Part shown: positions 1 through 7,984 of the stretch, piece after piece
Layout of the letters: the number at the start of each line of letters is the position of its first letter
How positions within the stretch are numbered: the first letter of the stretch is position 1
The notes under the pieces: model-generated
What the model was told of the DNA's origin: nothing
Seen by the model: only the letters and a program-made list of their open reading frames with translations
Databases searched by the model: none
From: Anaerolineales bacterium
Lineage (GTDB): Bacteria > Chloroflexota > Anaerolineae > Anaerolineales > Villigracilaceae
NCBI GenBank assembly: GCA_030583885.1
Contig: CP129480.1
Location: 3,288,714-3,352,713 of the forward strand
Length of the DNA: 64,000 nucleotides
Direction of reading: 5' to 3'
Translations under genes and position numbers: made by a program

Positions 1-1035
1 GCCTGACTGCACAAACGCGAGGTCGGTTTCTTCCACATAAAAGTGGATGAAAAACTCATCGGAGGCAATCGCAACCACGGGCGCAGTCCCGACCGCCTGA
101 CCAACGGAAGCATTGACACTGGTCACCGTACCCGCTGTCGGGGCGGTCAGATGCGTATTATCCAGCGAGTATTGAGCCGATTGCACGGCGAGGCAGGCGG
201 AAGTCAATTTCGAGGTTAATGTACCGTAAGAGGTCAGGTCGGCACACGGGTCGGTATTTCCGCTCAAGCGCGAGTAGTAGATGCGGGCATCTTCCAGTGC
301 CAGTTGAGCAGAGCGCACTTTGGCGCGCGCGAGGTTGACCATATCATCGGTGGGAAGATTGACCGTTTTCACAATTTCGCCTGTCACAGCGTCTCGGTAC
401 GTCAATGAAAAAGTAGCGGGAGCATATTCGTTGACGTATGCGGAACGCGCACTGTTCAAATTGGTTTCGGCGCGGGTTACGGCATCTTCTGCAAGAGTGA
501 TCTCTTCGGCAGATGCATTGCCCGATTTCTTCTCGTCCAATGTGTGCTGGGCTTCGAGCAGGCGAACTTCTTCGTTATAGGCCCACGGGCTGATGAGATA
601 TTGCAGTTCGGTGGCGGCTTTATCGAGGCTGGCTTGGGCGTTTATGCGGGCGATCTCCGCATTGGCAAACGCATCGGGCGAGATCAAAGCTTGCAGGACG
701 AGTTCCTTCTCGGCAAGGGTCAGGCGGGCGGCGCTGTCATCGAGGGCGACCAATTCCGCTCCCTGCTCCACTTCCGCGCCGACCTCCACTGGCACACGGA
801 CGACCGTGCCGCCTGTGCGAAATCCCAACTCCACGCGCGCGGCGGCGACCAAATTTCCAGACCCATTCACAGTAATGGAAAGATCCCCCGTGCGGACTTT
901 TGCCGTTTGCAGGGGCGCCTCAGTGGCAGCTGCGGTTTGCGAAGTCGTTTGCAGGCTGTATCCCAAAACACCGAGGGCGGCAAGAAGGACAAAAAGGAGC
1001 GGCAGGCTCCAGCGTTTTTTTAGCAGGTTGCGCAT
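1..1035 (-). CDS. HlyD/RND-type efflux periplasmic adaptor subunit (C-terminus beyond window)
   Basis: This is the first 345 codons of a membrane-fusion (adaptor) protein; the reading frame is still open at base 1, so the C-terminal beta-barrel part is missing. The start ATG at 1035 is followed by a basic stretch and a single membrane anchor at about residues 9-27. A biotinyl-lipoyl half motif (VELGFRTGG, VEVGAEVEQG), a long Ala/Glu-rich coiled-coil hairpin (about residues 95-275) and the second lipoyl half (TAPTAGTVTSVNASVGQA) follow in the order expected of HlyD/MacA-like proteins. Such proteins link an inner-membrane ABC or RND pump to its export path; in a monoderm-like Chloroflexota cell the partner is probably a MacB-type ABC exporter. 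The partner genes would lie to the left of the window, so the transported substrate cannot be judged. Confidence 0.85.
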   Translation of the reverse strand, partial: MRNLLKKRWSLPLLFVLLAALGVLGYSLQTTSQTAAATEAPLQTAKVRTGDLSITVNGSGNLVAAARVELGFRTGGTVVRVPVEVGAEVEQGAELVALDDSAARLTLAEKELVLQALISPDAFANAEIARINAQASLDKAATELQYLISPWAYNEEVRLLEAQHTLDEKKSGNASAEEITLAEDAVTRAETNLNSARSAYVNEYAPATFSLTYRDAVTGEIVKTVNLPTDDMVNLARAKVRSAQLALEDARIYYSRLSGNTDPCADLTSYGTLTSKLTSACLAVQSAQYSLDNTHLTAPTAGTVTSVNASVGQAVGTAPVVAIASDEFFIHFYVEETDLAFVQSG

Positions 1036-1118
1036 GAGTTTCTCCAGACGTTATATTTTCTGAAGGATAGCAAACGCATGTAAAGGTTGTGTAAAGAATG
1101 ATAGAAGGGTGTGTCAAG

Positions 1119-1153
1119 AAAAAAGGTCTCCGACCTGAGTTCAGATCGGAGAC
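1119..1153 (-). terminator. Hairpin plus U-tract upstream of the efflux adaptor
   Basis: Arms 1126-1133 and 1146-1153 (GTCTCCGA/TCGGAGAC) pair perfectly, with a further inner CTGA/TCAG pairing, and on the minus strand the stem is followed by six T (1119-1124). This has the form of an intrinsic terminator reading leftward. No minus-strand gene lies to its right, so it may be a leader attenuator for the adaptor gene or may stop antisense transcription. The 1036-1298 gap holds nothing else that I can recognise. Confidence 0.5.
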
Positions 1154-1298
1154 TGCGCGCAACGATCGATCGGAGAATCCTGTTGGGTGTGAGGCGATCC
1201 TGTCTATTATCTTTACGCTGATTTCGATGGGTGTTATGATGTTACAAAAACAAGATTAGTACTCAACCAACATAAAGATACAGGCTACGCTTCCTGAC

Positions 1299-1944
1299 AT
1301 GACTGATTCTTCTTTTCCCATCAAAGGTTTACAAGACTTTGAATTCCTGCGCGGACTGGATCACGCGACTCTTGCGGCTCTGTCGAAGAGCGCGGTATGG
1401 AAAGTGTTTCCACCCAATGCGGTAGTGTTTTGGGAAGGGGATACCGAATCCATTTTATATTATCTGCAATATGGTTCATTGAAAGCCCTGCGAACCGCGT
1501 CTGATGGACGGAAACAGGTGTTGCGTTTTTGGGATGCAGGCGAGGTATTCAATGAGATCGGCGTGCTGGCGAAACATCCCAACCCTGGAACGCGGTGCGT
1601 TGGAAGAGGTGGTAATGAAGTATCCGCAGACGGCGTTGCAGATCATTGGCAACATGGCAGATAAGATCATCAGCCTAGTCACGCTTGCGGTGGACTTGTC
1701 GTTGAAAACCGTGTAAGCACCCTTTGCCAAACTTCTGCTGGATTCAGCCGAAGGGGATGTGATCGAACGCCGCCGTTGGAGAAATCAAACCGAACGTACC
1801 ACACATTTGGGCACTGTGCCCGATGTGCTCAGCCACGTCCTCCGCGAACTGACAAAGGCTGGGCTGATAGAAATGGATAAGCAGTACATCCGCATTCTGA
1901 ACCACACGGGCGTGGCGGAGCGAGCCATGCTTCGGGGAGAATAA
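1299..1944 (+). pseudogene. Crp/Fnr-family transcription regulator, broken
   Basis: The parts of a Crp/Fnr regulator are present but cannot be read as one protein. From ATG 1299 the cyclic-nucleotide-binding beta-barrel reads well (FLRGLDHATLAALSKS, VVFWEGD, GEVFNEIGVLAKHPNP). At about 1580 the frame shifts, and some 15-20 residues of the usual barrel end seem to be missing. The dimer helix resumes in the next frame (ALEEVVMKYPQTALQIIGNMA). A TAA at 1714-1716 then interrupts that frame, and the winged-helix part follows without a further shift (AKLLLDSAEGD, HLGTVPDVLSHVLRELTKAG, a normal recognition helix) to the stop at 1944. One deletion with frameshift plus one nonsense codon point to a real pseudogene rather than a single sequencing error. 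It probably once controlled the neighbouring cupin and cytochrome genes. Confidence 0.85.
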
Positions 1945-2025
1945 AGATTGGGTTGAAAAACCCGACAAAAGTCGGGGTATGAAGCGGGGACTTCCATTAA
2001 AGTCAGGCATATCAAAGGAGACGAT

Positions 2026-2346
2026 ATGTCTGAGACAAGTCAAATCTATTTTGTTGAAACCAAATCAAAAGCGGTCTTTGCGGCAGATGGACCCAAGCCG
2101 CAGTTCTTGATCGACACGCCAAAGTTCAAGTCGCTGGTGGTGGGGCTGGAGGCAGGCGGGCAAATTCCCGTTCACCCGAGTGAGGCGGCGATGTATCACT
2201 TTCTCGAAGGCGAAGGCTTGATGACGGTGGACGATGAAACCTTTGCCATCAAACCCGGTGTGACGGTAGTGGTGCCGAGTGGCGCAAAACGCGGCATGAA
2301 TGCAAAGACGCGCATGGTGTTTCTGGGCGCGAAGGGAGAGCAATAA
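2026..2346 (+). CDS. Small cupin-domain protein
   Basis: A 106-residue single-domain cupin. The N-terminal strand region leads into the barrel with GGQIPVHPSEAAMYHFLEGEG and later GVTVVVPSGAKRG, which correspond to cupin motifs 1 and 2. Motif 1 keeps one His (in VHPSEAAMYH a second His is shifted), so metal binding is possible but not certain. AAAGGAGA lies 6 bases before the ATG. The stop codon overlaps the start of the cytochrome b561 gene by one base, so the two are co-translated. Cupins next to redox carriers are often small-molecule sensors or scavengers; no specific function can be assigned. Confidence 0.8.
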   Translation: MSETSQIYFVETKSKAVFAADGPKPQFLIDTPKFKSLVVGLEAGGQIPVHPSEAAMYHFLEGEGLMTVDDETFAIKPGVTVVVPSGAKRGMNAKTRMVFLGAKGEQ

Positions 2347-2873
2347 TGAATGCACCCAAACGCTATCATCCCGTTCAAGTTACCTTGCATTGGCTGGTTG
2401 TGTTTCTGGTGGTTGCCGCATTTGTGATGGGCAAATCCATGAGCGGGCTGCCAAACGATGCGAACAAACTTATGCCGCTGGCATCGCACATGGGTGTGGG
2501 TTTTTTGACGCTGGTGGTGATCGTGACTCGGTTCATCACACGCATGAAACTCCCCAAACCTGCACATGTCACCGCAGGCAATGCCTTCTTCGATTGGATC
2601 GGTAAAGTGGTGCATTACGCCTTGTATCTGCTGGTCTTTCTGACAGCGGTCAGCGGCATGTCGCTTTCGATGCAGGCGGGTCTGGTGCCAATTGTCTTTG
2701 GCGGTTCAAGCGCGCCGCTCCCTGCGGATTTCTTCGATTTCACAGCGCGGATGCTGCACGGCTTCATTGCGCCTGCTTTATTGCTGCTCGTCTTGTTACA
2801 CGTCGGCGCGGCGCTCTATCATCAGTTCCTGTTGAAAGATAACCTGCTCGCCCGCATGTGGTACGAAAAATAA
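2346..2873 (+). CDS. Cytochrome b561-type membrane protein
   Basis: A 175-residue integral membrane protein of the bacterial cytochrome b561 / Ni-hydrogenase b-type family. It begins KRYHPVQVTLHWLVVFLVVAAF, the typical first helix with a haem-ligand His in the HW motif. Three more hydrophobic helices follow, with conserved His residues in ASHMGVGF, VHYALYLLVF and MLHGFIAPALLLLVLLHVGAAL, which fits four helices carrying two b haems. Members shuttle electrons between quinone and a periplasmic partner; in E. coli CybB acts as a superoxide:ubiquinone oxidoreductase. Start overlaps the cupin stop by one base. Confidence 0.88.
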   Translation: MNAPKRYHPVQVTLHWLVVFLVVAAFVMGKSMSGLPNDANKLMPLASHMGVGFLTLVVIVTRFITRMKLPKPAHVTAGNAFFDWIGKVVHYALYLLVFLTAVSGMSLSMQAGLVPIVFGGSSAPLPADFFDFTARMLHGFIAPALLLLVLLHVGAALYHQFLLKDNLLARMWYEK

Positions 2874-2885
2874 TCGGATTAAAAA

Positions 2886-3083
2886 GAGCTCTTCCCCAAT
2901 TTATGTGAATCGAACGTGTAGTGCGGGGTTATATTTGTATGGACACCATCAATCTGCCTTATCTGCTGCTGAATACCCGCCTATTTATCATCGAGGAAAT
3001 TCAAACCGAGGAACACGAACTCTGTCTCACCCTAGAGAGCACGGTGGTTCAGGGGACCTGTCCAAAATGTGATCAGGAAAGCT
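2886..3083 (+). mobile_element. ISL3-family insertion sequence remnant (left end and transposase N-terminus)
   Basis: The sequence from about 2887 (GAGCTCTTCCCCAATTTATG) resembles the left terminal inverted repeat of ISL3 elements. The ATG at 2939 begins the characteristic transposase N-terminus ([18 protein letters not shown], then CPKC of the zinc-binding region). The similarity stops after about 48 codons and the frame runs straight into an unrelated sugar-isomerase remnant. No right end or catalytic DDE domain follows, so the element is dead and truncated. Confidence 0.65.
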
Positions 3084-3726
3084 GGGGGGTCGTCATATCA
3101 GATTGGATGCAAGCCAATGACATTCAGGCGACCGCGCTCCAATGCTGGACGTCTCTACAGAAAAGTTACGGTGTCAATGCCTGCACCCTGATGAGCAACC
3201 AACTCATGCCCTCCGCCTGCGAAACAGACATCACCGGCGTGGTCTCAATGTATGCTCTGCAATTGGCATCCGACTCCCCCGGCGCGCTCGTAGATTGGAA
3301 CAAAAACTATAATGATGATCCTGGCAGTTGTGTCTTGTTTCATTGCGGTAACCGGGCCAAAACCTTTATCCCGGATATTTAAATAAAGACCACCTCGATT
3401 TTTGGAACCACCCTCGGCGAAGAAAATACATATGGAGCAATGGCGGGCCGAGCCGTAGCCGGACCGATGACCTACGCCCGTGTCTGCACAGGTGATGTCA
3501 ACGGTATGATCCGGGACTACACCGATGTGAACTGACCAACACCCCGCTGTGTGGACACCTTCGGGAATCGCGCCGTTGTCCACACAGCGGAATTGCAGTA
3601 ACTACTGGCATATCTATGCAAAAATGGATTCGAACATCACGTTGCAATGACAATGGGACATGTAGCCGCGGCCCTGGATGAAGCTTTTCCACGTACATGG
3701 GTTGGGAGAATTACACCCACCTGTAA
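3084..3726 (+). pseudogene. L-fucose/L-arabinose isomerase-family C-terminal remnant
   Basis: The frame continues without a break from the ISL3 stub and encodes the C-terminal half of a fucose-isomerase-like enzyme: [60 protein letters not shown] and FGTTLGEENTYGAM are recognisable. Three in-frame stops (3380-3382, 3533-3535, 3599-3601) and one late frameshift, before TYMGWENYTHL and a final stop at 3724-3726, show that it is decayed. The N-terminal half is missing. These enzymes interconvert aldoses and ketoses in the cytoplasm. The piece suggests an earlier sugar-catabolism locus was destroyed here by an insertion and deletion. Confidence 0.8.
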
Positions 3727-3757
3727 ATCTGCATATCCTCGTTGCTTAAGAAACACT

Positions 3758-3797
3758 GTAGTAAATCAGGCTGGGCAGGCGTTGCCTGATTTACTAC
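3758..3797. repeat. Perfect 14-bp inverted repeat after the acs operon
   Basis: Arms 3758-3771 and 3784-3797 (GTAGTAAATCAGGC and its complement) enclose a 12-base loop. It lies 14 bases beyond the last stop codon of the long minus-strand operon. No clear T-tract follows, so it is either a weak terminator or an RNA 3'-end protecting hairpin. Confidence 0.6.
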
Positions 3798-3811
3798 GGT
3801 GGAACTACCCG

Positions 3812-4717
3812 CTAAAGCTTCGGCAGCAGATAATCATAAGCGCTCAACGCAGCCTTGGCACCTTCGCCAACCGCAATGAGTACCTGCTCGGCGTAGCAGT
3901 TCGTTACGTCACCCGCCGCGAAGAGACCGGGGATGTTCGTGCGGCATTCATTGTCAACGATGATGCGTCCCTGTTTATCCAATTCGACGAGCTTCTTCAC
4001 CATGTCCGTGTTTGGAGTGAGCGCTTTTTCCACAAACATGCCGTCGGCTGGATATTCCCTGAGTTTGCCGGCCTTGTCCTTGAGGATCAACGTTCGGGCA
4101 TATTCATCCCCCTGCACTTCCACGATCTCGCAATCCTTCATGATTTTCACATTGCCGGCTTCCTGCAGCTTTCGTCCCAGCGCCGATCCCAGCATGTTGT
4201 CATTGGCACAGACCATCGTCACTTCCCTGGCAATCGTGGAGAGTTCGCCCGCCGAGCGCAAGGCCAGTTCCTCCTCACCGATTACGATCACGGATTTGTC
4301 AATGAAGAGCGGCGCATAGGACAGGGCCGAATAGCATAATCCCTTCATCGTAAACTCTTTTTCGCCGGGCACATTCATGCGCACCTGGCGCGTTCCCGTG
4401 GCAAGGATCACAGCCTTGGCTTCCAATGCCGCGCCGTTTTTGGTTGTGACCACAAAGTGCTCCCCCTTCTTCTCAACCTTCTCAACGGCTTCAATGTGGC
4501 GGGCAAAATCTTGATATTCCAGCTCGGTGCGGAACTTGTTGACGACCTCCAGCCCCTTGATGACCTGGTAATCTTCGATCCAAGGCAGGGCGAGGCGATA
4601 ATTGGTCTTGCCACCGAGGTCCTTCGATACGAGCAGGACATTCAGTCGTTTACGGATGGCATACACCGCGGCTGTCAGACCTGCGGGTCCGCCTCCGATG
4701 ATGATCAAGTCGTACAT
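3812..4717 (-). CDS. Thioredoxin-reductase-like FAD protein lacking the CxxC active site
   Basis: A 301-residue two-domain flavoprotein with the fold of low-molecular-weight thioredoxin reductase. GGGPAG at residues 8-13 binds FAD, ATGTR lies at 106-110, and the C-terminal GLFAAGDVTN binds the flavin ribityl chain. Two functional elements are altered. The redox pair CATC of true reductases is replaced by SALS (residues 130-133), and the NAD(P)H-binding glycine motif is degenerate (VIVIGEEELAL instead of GGGxSA). It therefore cannot reduce thioredoxin in the usual way. It may be a ferredoxin- or flavin-linked oxidoreductase or a redox sensor. SD AGGAGA precedes the ATG, and it is the last gene of the acetyl-CoA-pathway operon, 17 bases after malic enzyme. 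Confidence 0.85.
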   Translation of the reverse strand: MYDLIIIGGGPAGLTAAVYAIRKRLNVLLVSKDLGGKTNYRLALPWIEDYQVIKGLEVVNKFRTELEYQDFARHIEAVEKVEKKGEHFVVTTKNGAALEAKAVILATGTRQVRMNVPGEKEFTMKGLCYSALSYAPLFIDKSVIVIGEEELALRSAGELSTIAREVTMVCANDNMLGSALGRKLQEAGNVKIMKDCEIVEVQGDEYARTLILKDKAGKLREYPADGMFVEKALTPNTDMVKKLVELDKQGRIIVDNECRTNIPGLFAAGDVTNCYAEQVLIAVGEGAKAALSAYDYLLPKL

Positions 4718-4734
4718 GGGTTTTCTCCTTTCGC

Positions 4735-6123
4735 CTAATAAGCGGCCTTGATCGTTTCCATATCCACTTCGGTATGATCGTCATCATCTGCGGGCGGCTC
4801 GGCGATGAAGCCCTCCTCCATCATGCACTTCGTCATGTCGCGTGAGCGTTTGATGATCTTCGAAGCACGCTGGAATTCCTCCTCGTAGGTGGTCTCCATG
4901 CGTGCCAGTCCCTGCTCGATGGCCTTCATGGCCACGGCAGCGGCTTCCCTTGGAAAGACCTCCCAGTCGTCCATATCCGGCAGGATGAAGTCAGGCGCGA
5001 GGCGGTCACCGACGTGGTTCGCCATGGCCTGCGCGGCGGCAAAGCACATCTCATCCGTGATCGTGCGCGCGCGGACATCCAGCGTGCCGCGGAAGATGCC
5101 GGGAAAGCCCAGCGAGTTGTTGACCTGATTCGGGAAGTCGGAACGCCCGGTTGCGACCACGGCCGCACCTGCCTCTTTCGCCACCCAGGGCCAGATCTCA
5201 GGCACCGGGTTTGCGCAGGCAAAGACGATCGAGTCTTTTGCCATCGACTTTATCCATTCCGGGAGAAGCACATCAGGCCCGGGTTTGGAAAGACCAATGA
5301 CCACGTCCACGCCTTTCATCGCATCGGGAATGTCGCCCTCACGCCCTTGTGCATTGGTGATGTTGCACAGTTTCCATTTGTCCTTGTATTCGGCCTTGCG
5401 CATCTTGATGTCCTTGCGGTGTTTGCCGAGGATGCCCTTGGTGTCGACCACATAGCACTTGGCGGGGTCGGCGCCCCAGCCGAAGATCAGGCGCGAGCAG
5501 GCGACGTTCGATGCCCCAGCGCCGATGAAGGCAATGCTGACATCTTCCATTTTTTTACCGACCACCTTCAAGGCATTGATGAGTCCCGCCAATGTCACTG
5601 TGGCTGTACCCTGCTGGTCGTCATGCCAGATGGGAATCTCCGCCTTCTCGCGCAGGGTATCGAGGATGTAGAAGCACTTTGGGTTGGATATGTCTTCGAG
5701 GTTGACGCCGCCAAACCCGGGCTGGAGCATGATCACGGTGTTGATAATGGCGTCGGGGTCTTTGGTATCCAGCATGATGGGAACGCCGTCCACGCCGCCC
5801 AGATATTTATACAACAGGGCTTTGCCTTCCATGACGGGCAAGCCTGCCTTTGGTCCGATATCACCCAAACCAAGCACACGTGTCCCATCGCTGACCACGG
5901 CAACGGTATTCCACTTGTTGGTGAATTCGTAAACCAGTTCAGGGTCGGCCTGGATGGCCCGGCAGGGCGCGGCGACACCGGGCGTGTACCAGATGGCAAA
6001 ATCATCGAAACTGTGGACGGTGCATTTGAGGTTGGTTTCGATCTTCCCCCGGTAGAACGGATGCAGTTTCATTGCATCGGCAGAGGGTTTCTTCGCTTTT
6101 GCAAGCAGTTCCTCTGTATTCAT
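4735..6123 (-). CDS. Malic enzyme (oxaloacetate-decarboxylating)
   Basis: A 462-residue cytoplasmic malic enzyme, converting malate to pyruvate and CO2 with reduction of NAD(P). Visible features are the N-terminal DDFAIWYTPGVAAPC, the catalytic region around SDGTRVLGLGDIG and EGKALLYKYLGGVD, the metal-binding IWHDDQQGTA, and the dinucleotide-binding IAFIGAGASNVA. The C-terminal phosphotransacetylase domain found in E. coli MaeB is absent; instead there is a short acidic tail (ADDDDHTEVD). AAGGAGGAA precedes the ATG. In this operon it could feed pyruvate and NADPH from malate, or run in the reductive direction, next to the acetyl-CoA-forming genes. Coenzyme preference cannot be told from the sequence. 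Confidence 0.92.
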   Translation of the reverse strand: MNTEELLAKAKKPSADAMKLHPFYRGKIETNLKCTVHSFDDFAIWYTPGVAAPCRAIQADPELVYEFTNKWNTVAVVSDGTRVLGLGDIGPKAGLPVMEGKALLYKYLGGVDGVPIMLDTKDPDAIINTVIMLQPGFGGVNLEDISNPKCFYILDTLREKAEIPIWHDDQQGTATVTLAGLINALKVVGKKMEDVSIAFIGAGASNVACSRLIFGWGADPAKCYVVDTKGILGKHRKDIKMRKAEYKDKWKLCNITNAQGREGDIPDAMKGVDVVIGLSKPGPDVLLPEWIKSMAKDSIVFACANPVPEIWPWVAKEAGAAVVATGRSDFPNQVNNSLGFPGIFRGTLDVRARTITDEMCFAAAQAMANHVGDRLAPDFILPDMDDWEVFPREAAAVAMKAIEQGLARMETTYEEEFQRASKIIKRSRDMTKCMMEEGFIAEPPADDDDHTEVDMETIKAAY

Positions 6124-6139
6124 GTTCTTCCTCCTTCTT

Positions 6140-6418
6140 TTATAATCCTTTCCTTCGCAATGACTCTTCGCGGAGGGCGATCATCACTGCGCACAAGTCG
6201 AGTCCGCGCTTGCAGGCGCCGCGAGAGGCTTCCATGACGGGATCAGACCAAAGGGTCCGACAGTGAAGCGCCTCTTCGTCATTCAGCATCACAAGCTGGA
6301 TCAGGCTCGACAGCGGGACATCCATGTCTGTATGTGTTTCAATATCACAGTCATTACAGGCATGACAAACATGGACATCCTGTCCCGTGGCTTTCTTAAC
6401 AACGCCTCGCAGAGACAT
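6140..6418 (-). CDS. HdrC-like small iron-sulfur protein with missing cysteines
   Basis: A 92-residue protein resembling heterodisulfide reductase subunit C, an all-helical domain that normally carries two [4Fe-4S] clusters. The layout is recognisable: CHACNDC near the N-terminus, then SSLIQLVMLNDEEAL, RTLW, and GLDLCAVMIALRE at the end. The fourth Cys of the first cluster is a Thr. The second cluster motif has kept only one Cys (GACKRG), so at most one atypical cluster is expected. The gene starts 6 bases after the MetV-MetF fusion, so it probably forms a complex with it and helps pass electrons to methylene-tetrahydrofolate reduction, as HdrABC-MetVF complexes do in some acetogens. No HdrA or HdrB is present in the window. 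Confidence 0.65.
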   Translation of the reverse strand: MSLRGVVKKATGQDVHVCHACNDCDIETHTDMDVPLSSLIQLVMLNDEEALHCRTLWSDPVMEASRGACKRGLDLCAVMIALREESLRRKGL

Positions 6419-6424
6419 GGCATC

Positions 6425-7918
6425 TTATGCCGGTGCCATTTCATCCGCTGGTGCGGGCGCGGCAAAACCTCTCGGCAGGACACCGCCTTCGGTGATGATG
6501 CGCGGCACGATGTCCTCCCAGCCGACCGCCATGATGTGCAAGCCGTGAACACCCTGGCCTTCGAACTTCTTTATCTTTTCGATCAACTCGAGTGCGATCT
6601 GTACTCCTTCCTCCTGTGCATTGCCATCCTTGCCGGCGCGCTCCATACGTGCCATGAGATTGAATGGGATGGAGACGCCCGGCACTTCATCGTGCATGTA
6701 TTTTGCCATCTTGAAAGTCTTGAGTGGCGTGATGCCGACAAGGATATAAACCTTGTCCAGAATGTTGCGCTTGGCAAGTTCGTTCAGCCAGACTTCCATG
6801 TGCTCCACGTCGTAGACCAGGTTGGTCTGGAAGAACTGCGCGCCCGCGTTGATCTTTTTGTGCTCGCGTAATGCCTGAAACTTCGGCTCGCTTGCAAAGG
6901 GCGAAGCTGCCGCACCAAGGAAGTATTGTGGGGGGGTCTTGATCTCGCGTCCGTCCATGTATCTGCCTTCGTCTCGCATGCGGCGCAAAATCCACAGCAT
7001 TTGGATGGAGTCGACGTCGATCACGTCCATTCTGCCGCGCGGGCTGGGAGCCATCTTCATCGAGTCGCCGGAAATGCACAGGATGTTGCGGATGCCAAGG
7101 TCATAGGCGCCCATGACTTCCGATTGCAATCCGACACGCGTGCGGTCACGCGCCGCGATCTGCATGACCGGTTCCGCGCCGCGATCGAGCGCCATTTTCG
7201 AGCAGGCCCAGGAGGCGGTACGCGGTGAAGCAGACGGGTTGTCGGTGAAGTTAATGGCGGCGACGTAGGGTTTTATCTTCTCGATGTGAATGCACATCTT
7301 GTCGGTCTTGCAGGAGACGGGCGGTGCGACTTCGGCAGTGACGACAAATTCTCCAGCCTTGAGTCTGCGTTCGAGTTCGGAGACAGGCCCGACATAGTTC
7401 GGAGCATGGTATTGGTTATCACCCTGCCACCAGTCGGGTTCGCGGATCGGCTCGAAGATGTCGTCCCACATTTTGTAGCGGACTTCCTCAGGTTTGAAGA
7501 GCAGTCCGCTGGCGACCTTGCCCACCCCGATCTCCTTCACCCTGCCGAATACATCGCCCCATGTTTCCGTGCCCACCTTGTCCCAATCGAGCGGCGGCAG
7601 GACTTCAAGCAATTTTTCTTCCCGTCCCATTCGGAAGGAGCGTTCATAGATCTTGTACCAGATGCACGGACGGGTCTCATCCACGTAACAATGTTCCTTG
7701 GTCGAACCTCCGCATGGACCATTGCGTTCGCCTTTGGGGCATTCCATCGGGCAGATGAAGGCTGTCTCCTGAAGCAGGCAGTTGCCGCACATGCGGCATC
7801 CGAAAAGCGGGCCTTTGATGGCCTTTTCGATTGTTGCCAGCGCGCGGCGGTTGAACGGCTCGCGCTTGAACGGCAGGTACGGCGGCTGCCAGCGGCGACC
7901 GGGGGTAAATACGGGCAT
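6425..7918 (-). CDS. metF: MetV-MetF fusion: methylenetetrahydrofolate reductase
   Basis: A 497-residue protein joining two units that are separate in many acetogens. Residues of about 30-95 hold the MetV-type cysteine-rich domain (FGCRMCGNCLLQE, CPMECPKGERNGPCGGS, CYVDETRPCIWYKIYER). Residues of about 185-480 form the MetF flavin-binding TIM barrel (TAEVAPPVSCKTD, NFTDNPSASPR, LCISGDSMKMAPSPRG, QTNLVYDVE). It reduces methylene-THF to methyl-THF, the last step of the methyl branch before AcsE. I chose ATG 7918 because AAGGAGG stands 5 bases before it; an in-frame start at 7981 would run through a hairpin and a repeat-like stretch and lacks a ribosome site. The HdrC-like gene follows 6 bases downstream. 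Confidence 0.92.
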   Translation of the reverse strand: MPVFTPGRRWQPPYLPFKREPFNRRALATIEKAIKGPLFGCRMCGNCLLQETAFICPMECPKGERNGPCGGSTKEHCYVDETRPCIWYKIYERSFRMGREEKLLEVLPPLDWDKVGTETWGDVFGRVKEIGVGKVASGLLFKPEEVRYKMWDDIFEPIREPDWWQGDNQYHAPNYVGPVSELERRLKAGEFVVTAEVAPPVSCKTDKMCIHIEKIKPYVAAINFTDNPSASPRTASWACSKMALDRGAEPVMQIAARDRTRVGLQSEVMGAYDLGIRNILCISGDSMKMAPSPRGRMDVIDVDSIQMLWILRRMRDEGRYMDGREIKTPPQYFLGAAASPFASEPKFQALREHKKINAGAQFFQTNLVYDVEHMEVWLNELAKRNILDKVYILVGITPLKTFKMAKYMHDEVPGVSIPFNLMARMERAGKDGNAQEEGVQIALELIEKIKKFEGQGVHGLHIMAVGWEDIVPRIITEGGVLPRGFAAPAPADEMAPA

Positions 7919-7936
7919 GGGTGCCTCCTTCGGAGA

Positions 7937-7978
7937 GACGCTGGGCCGCAGACGGTCAACGGTCTGCAGTCCAGCGTC
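7937..7978. repeat. Intercistronic hairpin between acsE and metVF
   Basis: Outer arms 7937-7944 and 7971-7978 (GACGCTGG/CCAGCGTC) and inner arms 7948-7953 and 7962-7967 (GCAGAC/GTCTGC) pair in register. The structure fills almost the whole 66-base gap and ends just before the metVF ribosome site, so it can act as an mRNA processing or stability element. Confidence 0.6.
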
Positions 7979-7984
7979 CACCGT

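Noticed and set aside
2921..3382. A 153-codon gene of unknown function
   Set aside because: It is a chimera of an ISL3 transposase start and a decayed isomerase end, with homologous sequence continuing past the stop.
5014..6237. Plus-strand open frame of 407 codons opposite malic enzyme
   Set aside because: Shadow of the malic enzyme codons; no ribosome site, no family resemblance.
7919..7981. Longer N-terminus for the MetV-MetF fusion
   Set aside because: The extension is encoded by the intercistronic hairpin, while a strong ribosome site stands before ATG 7918.
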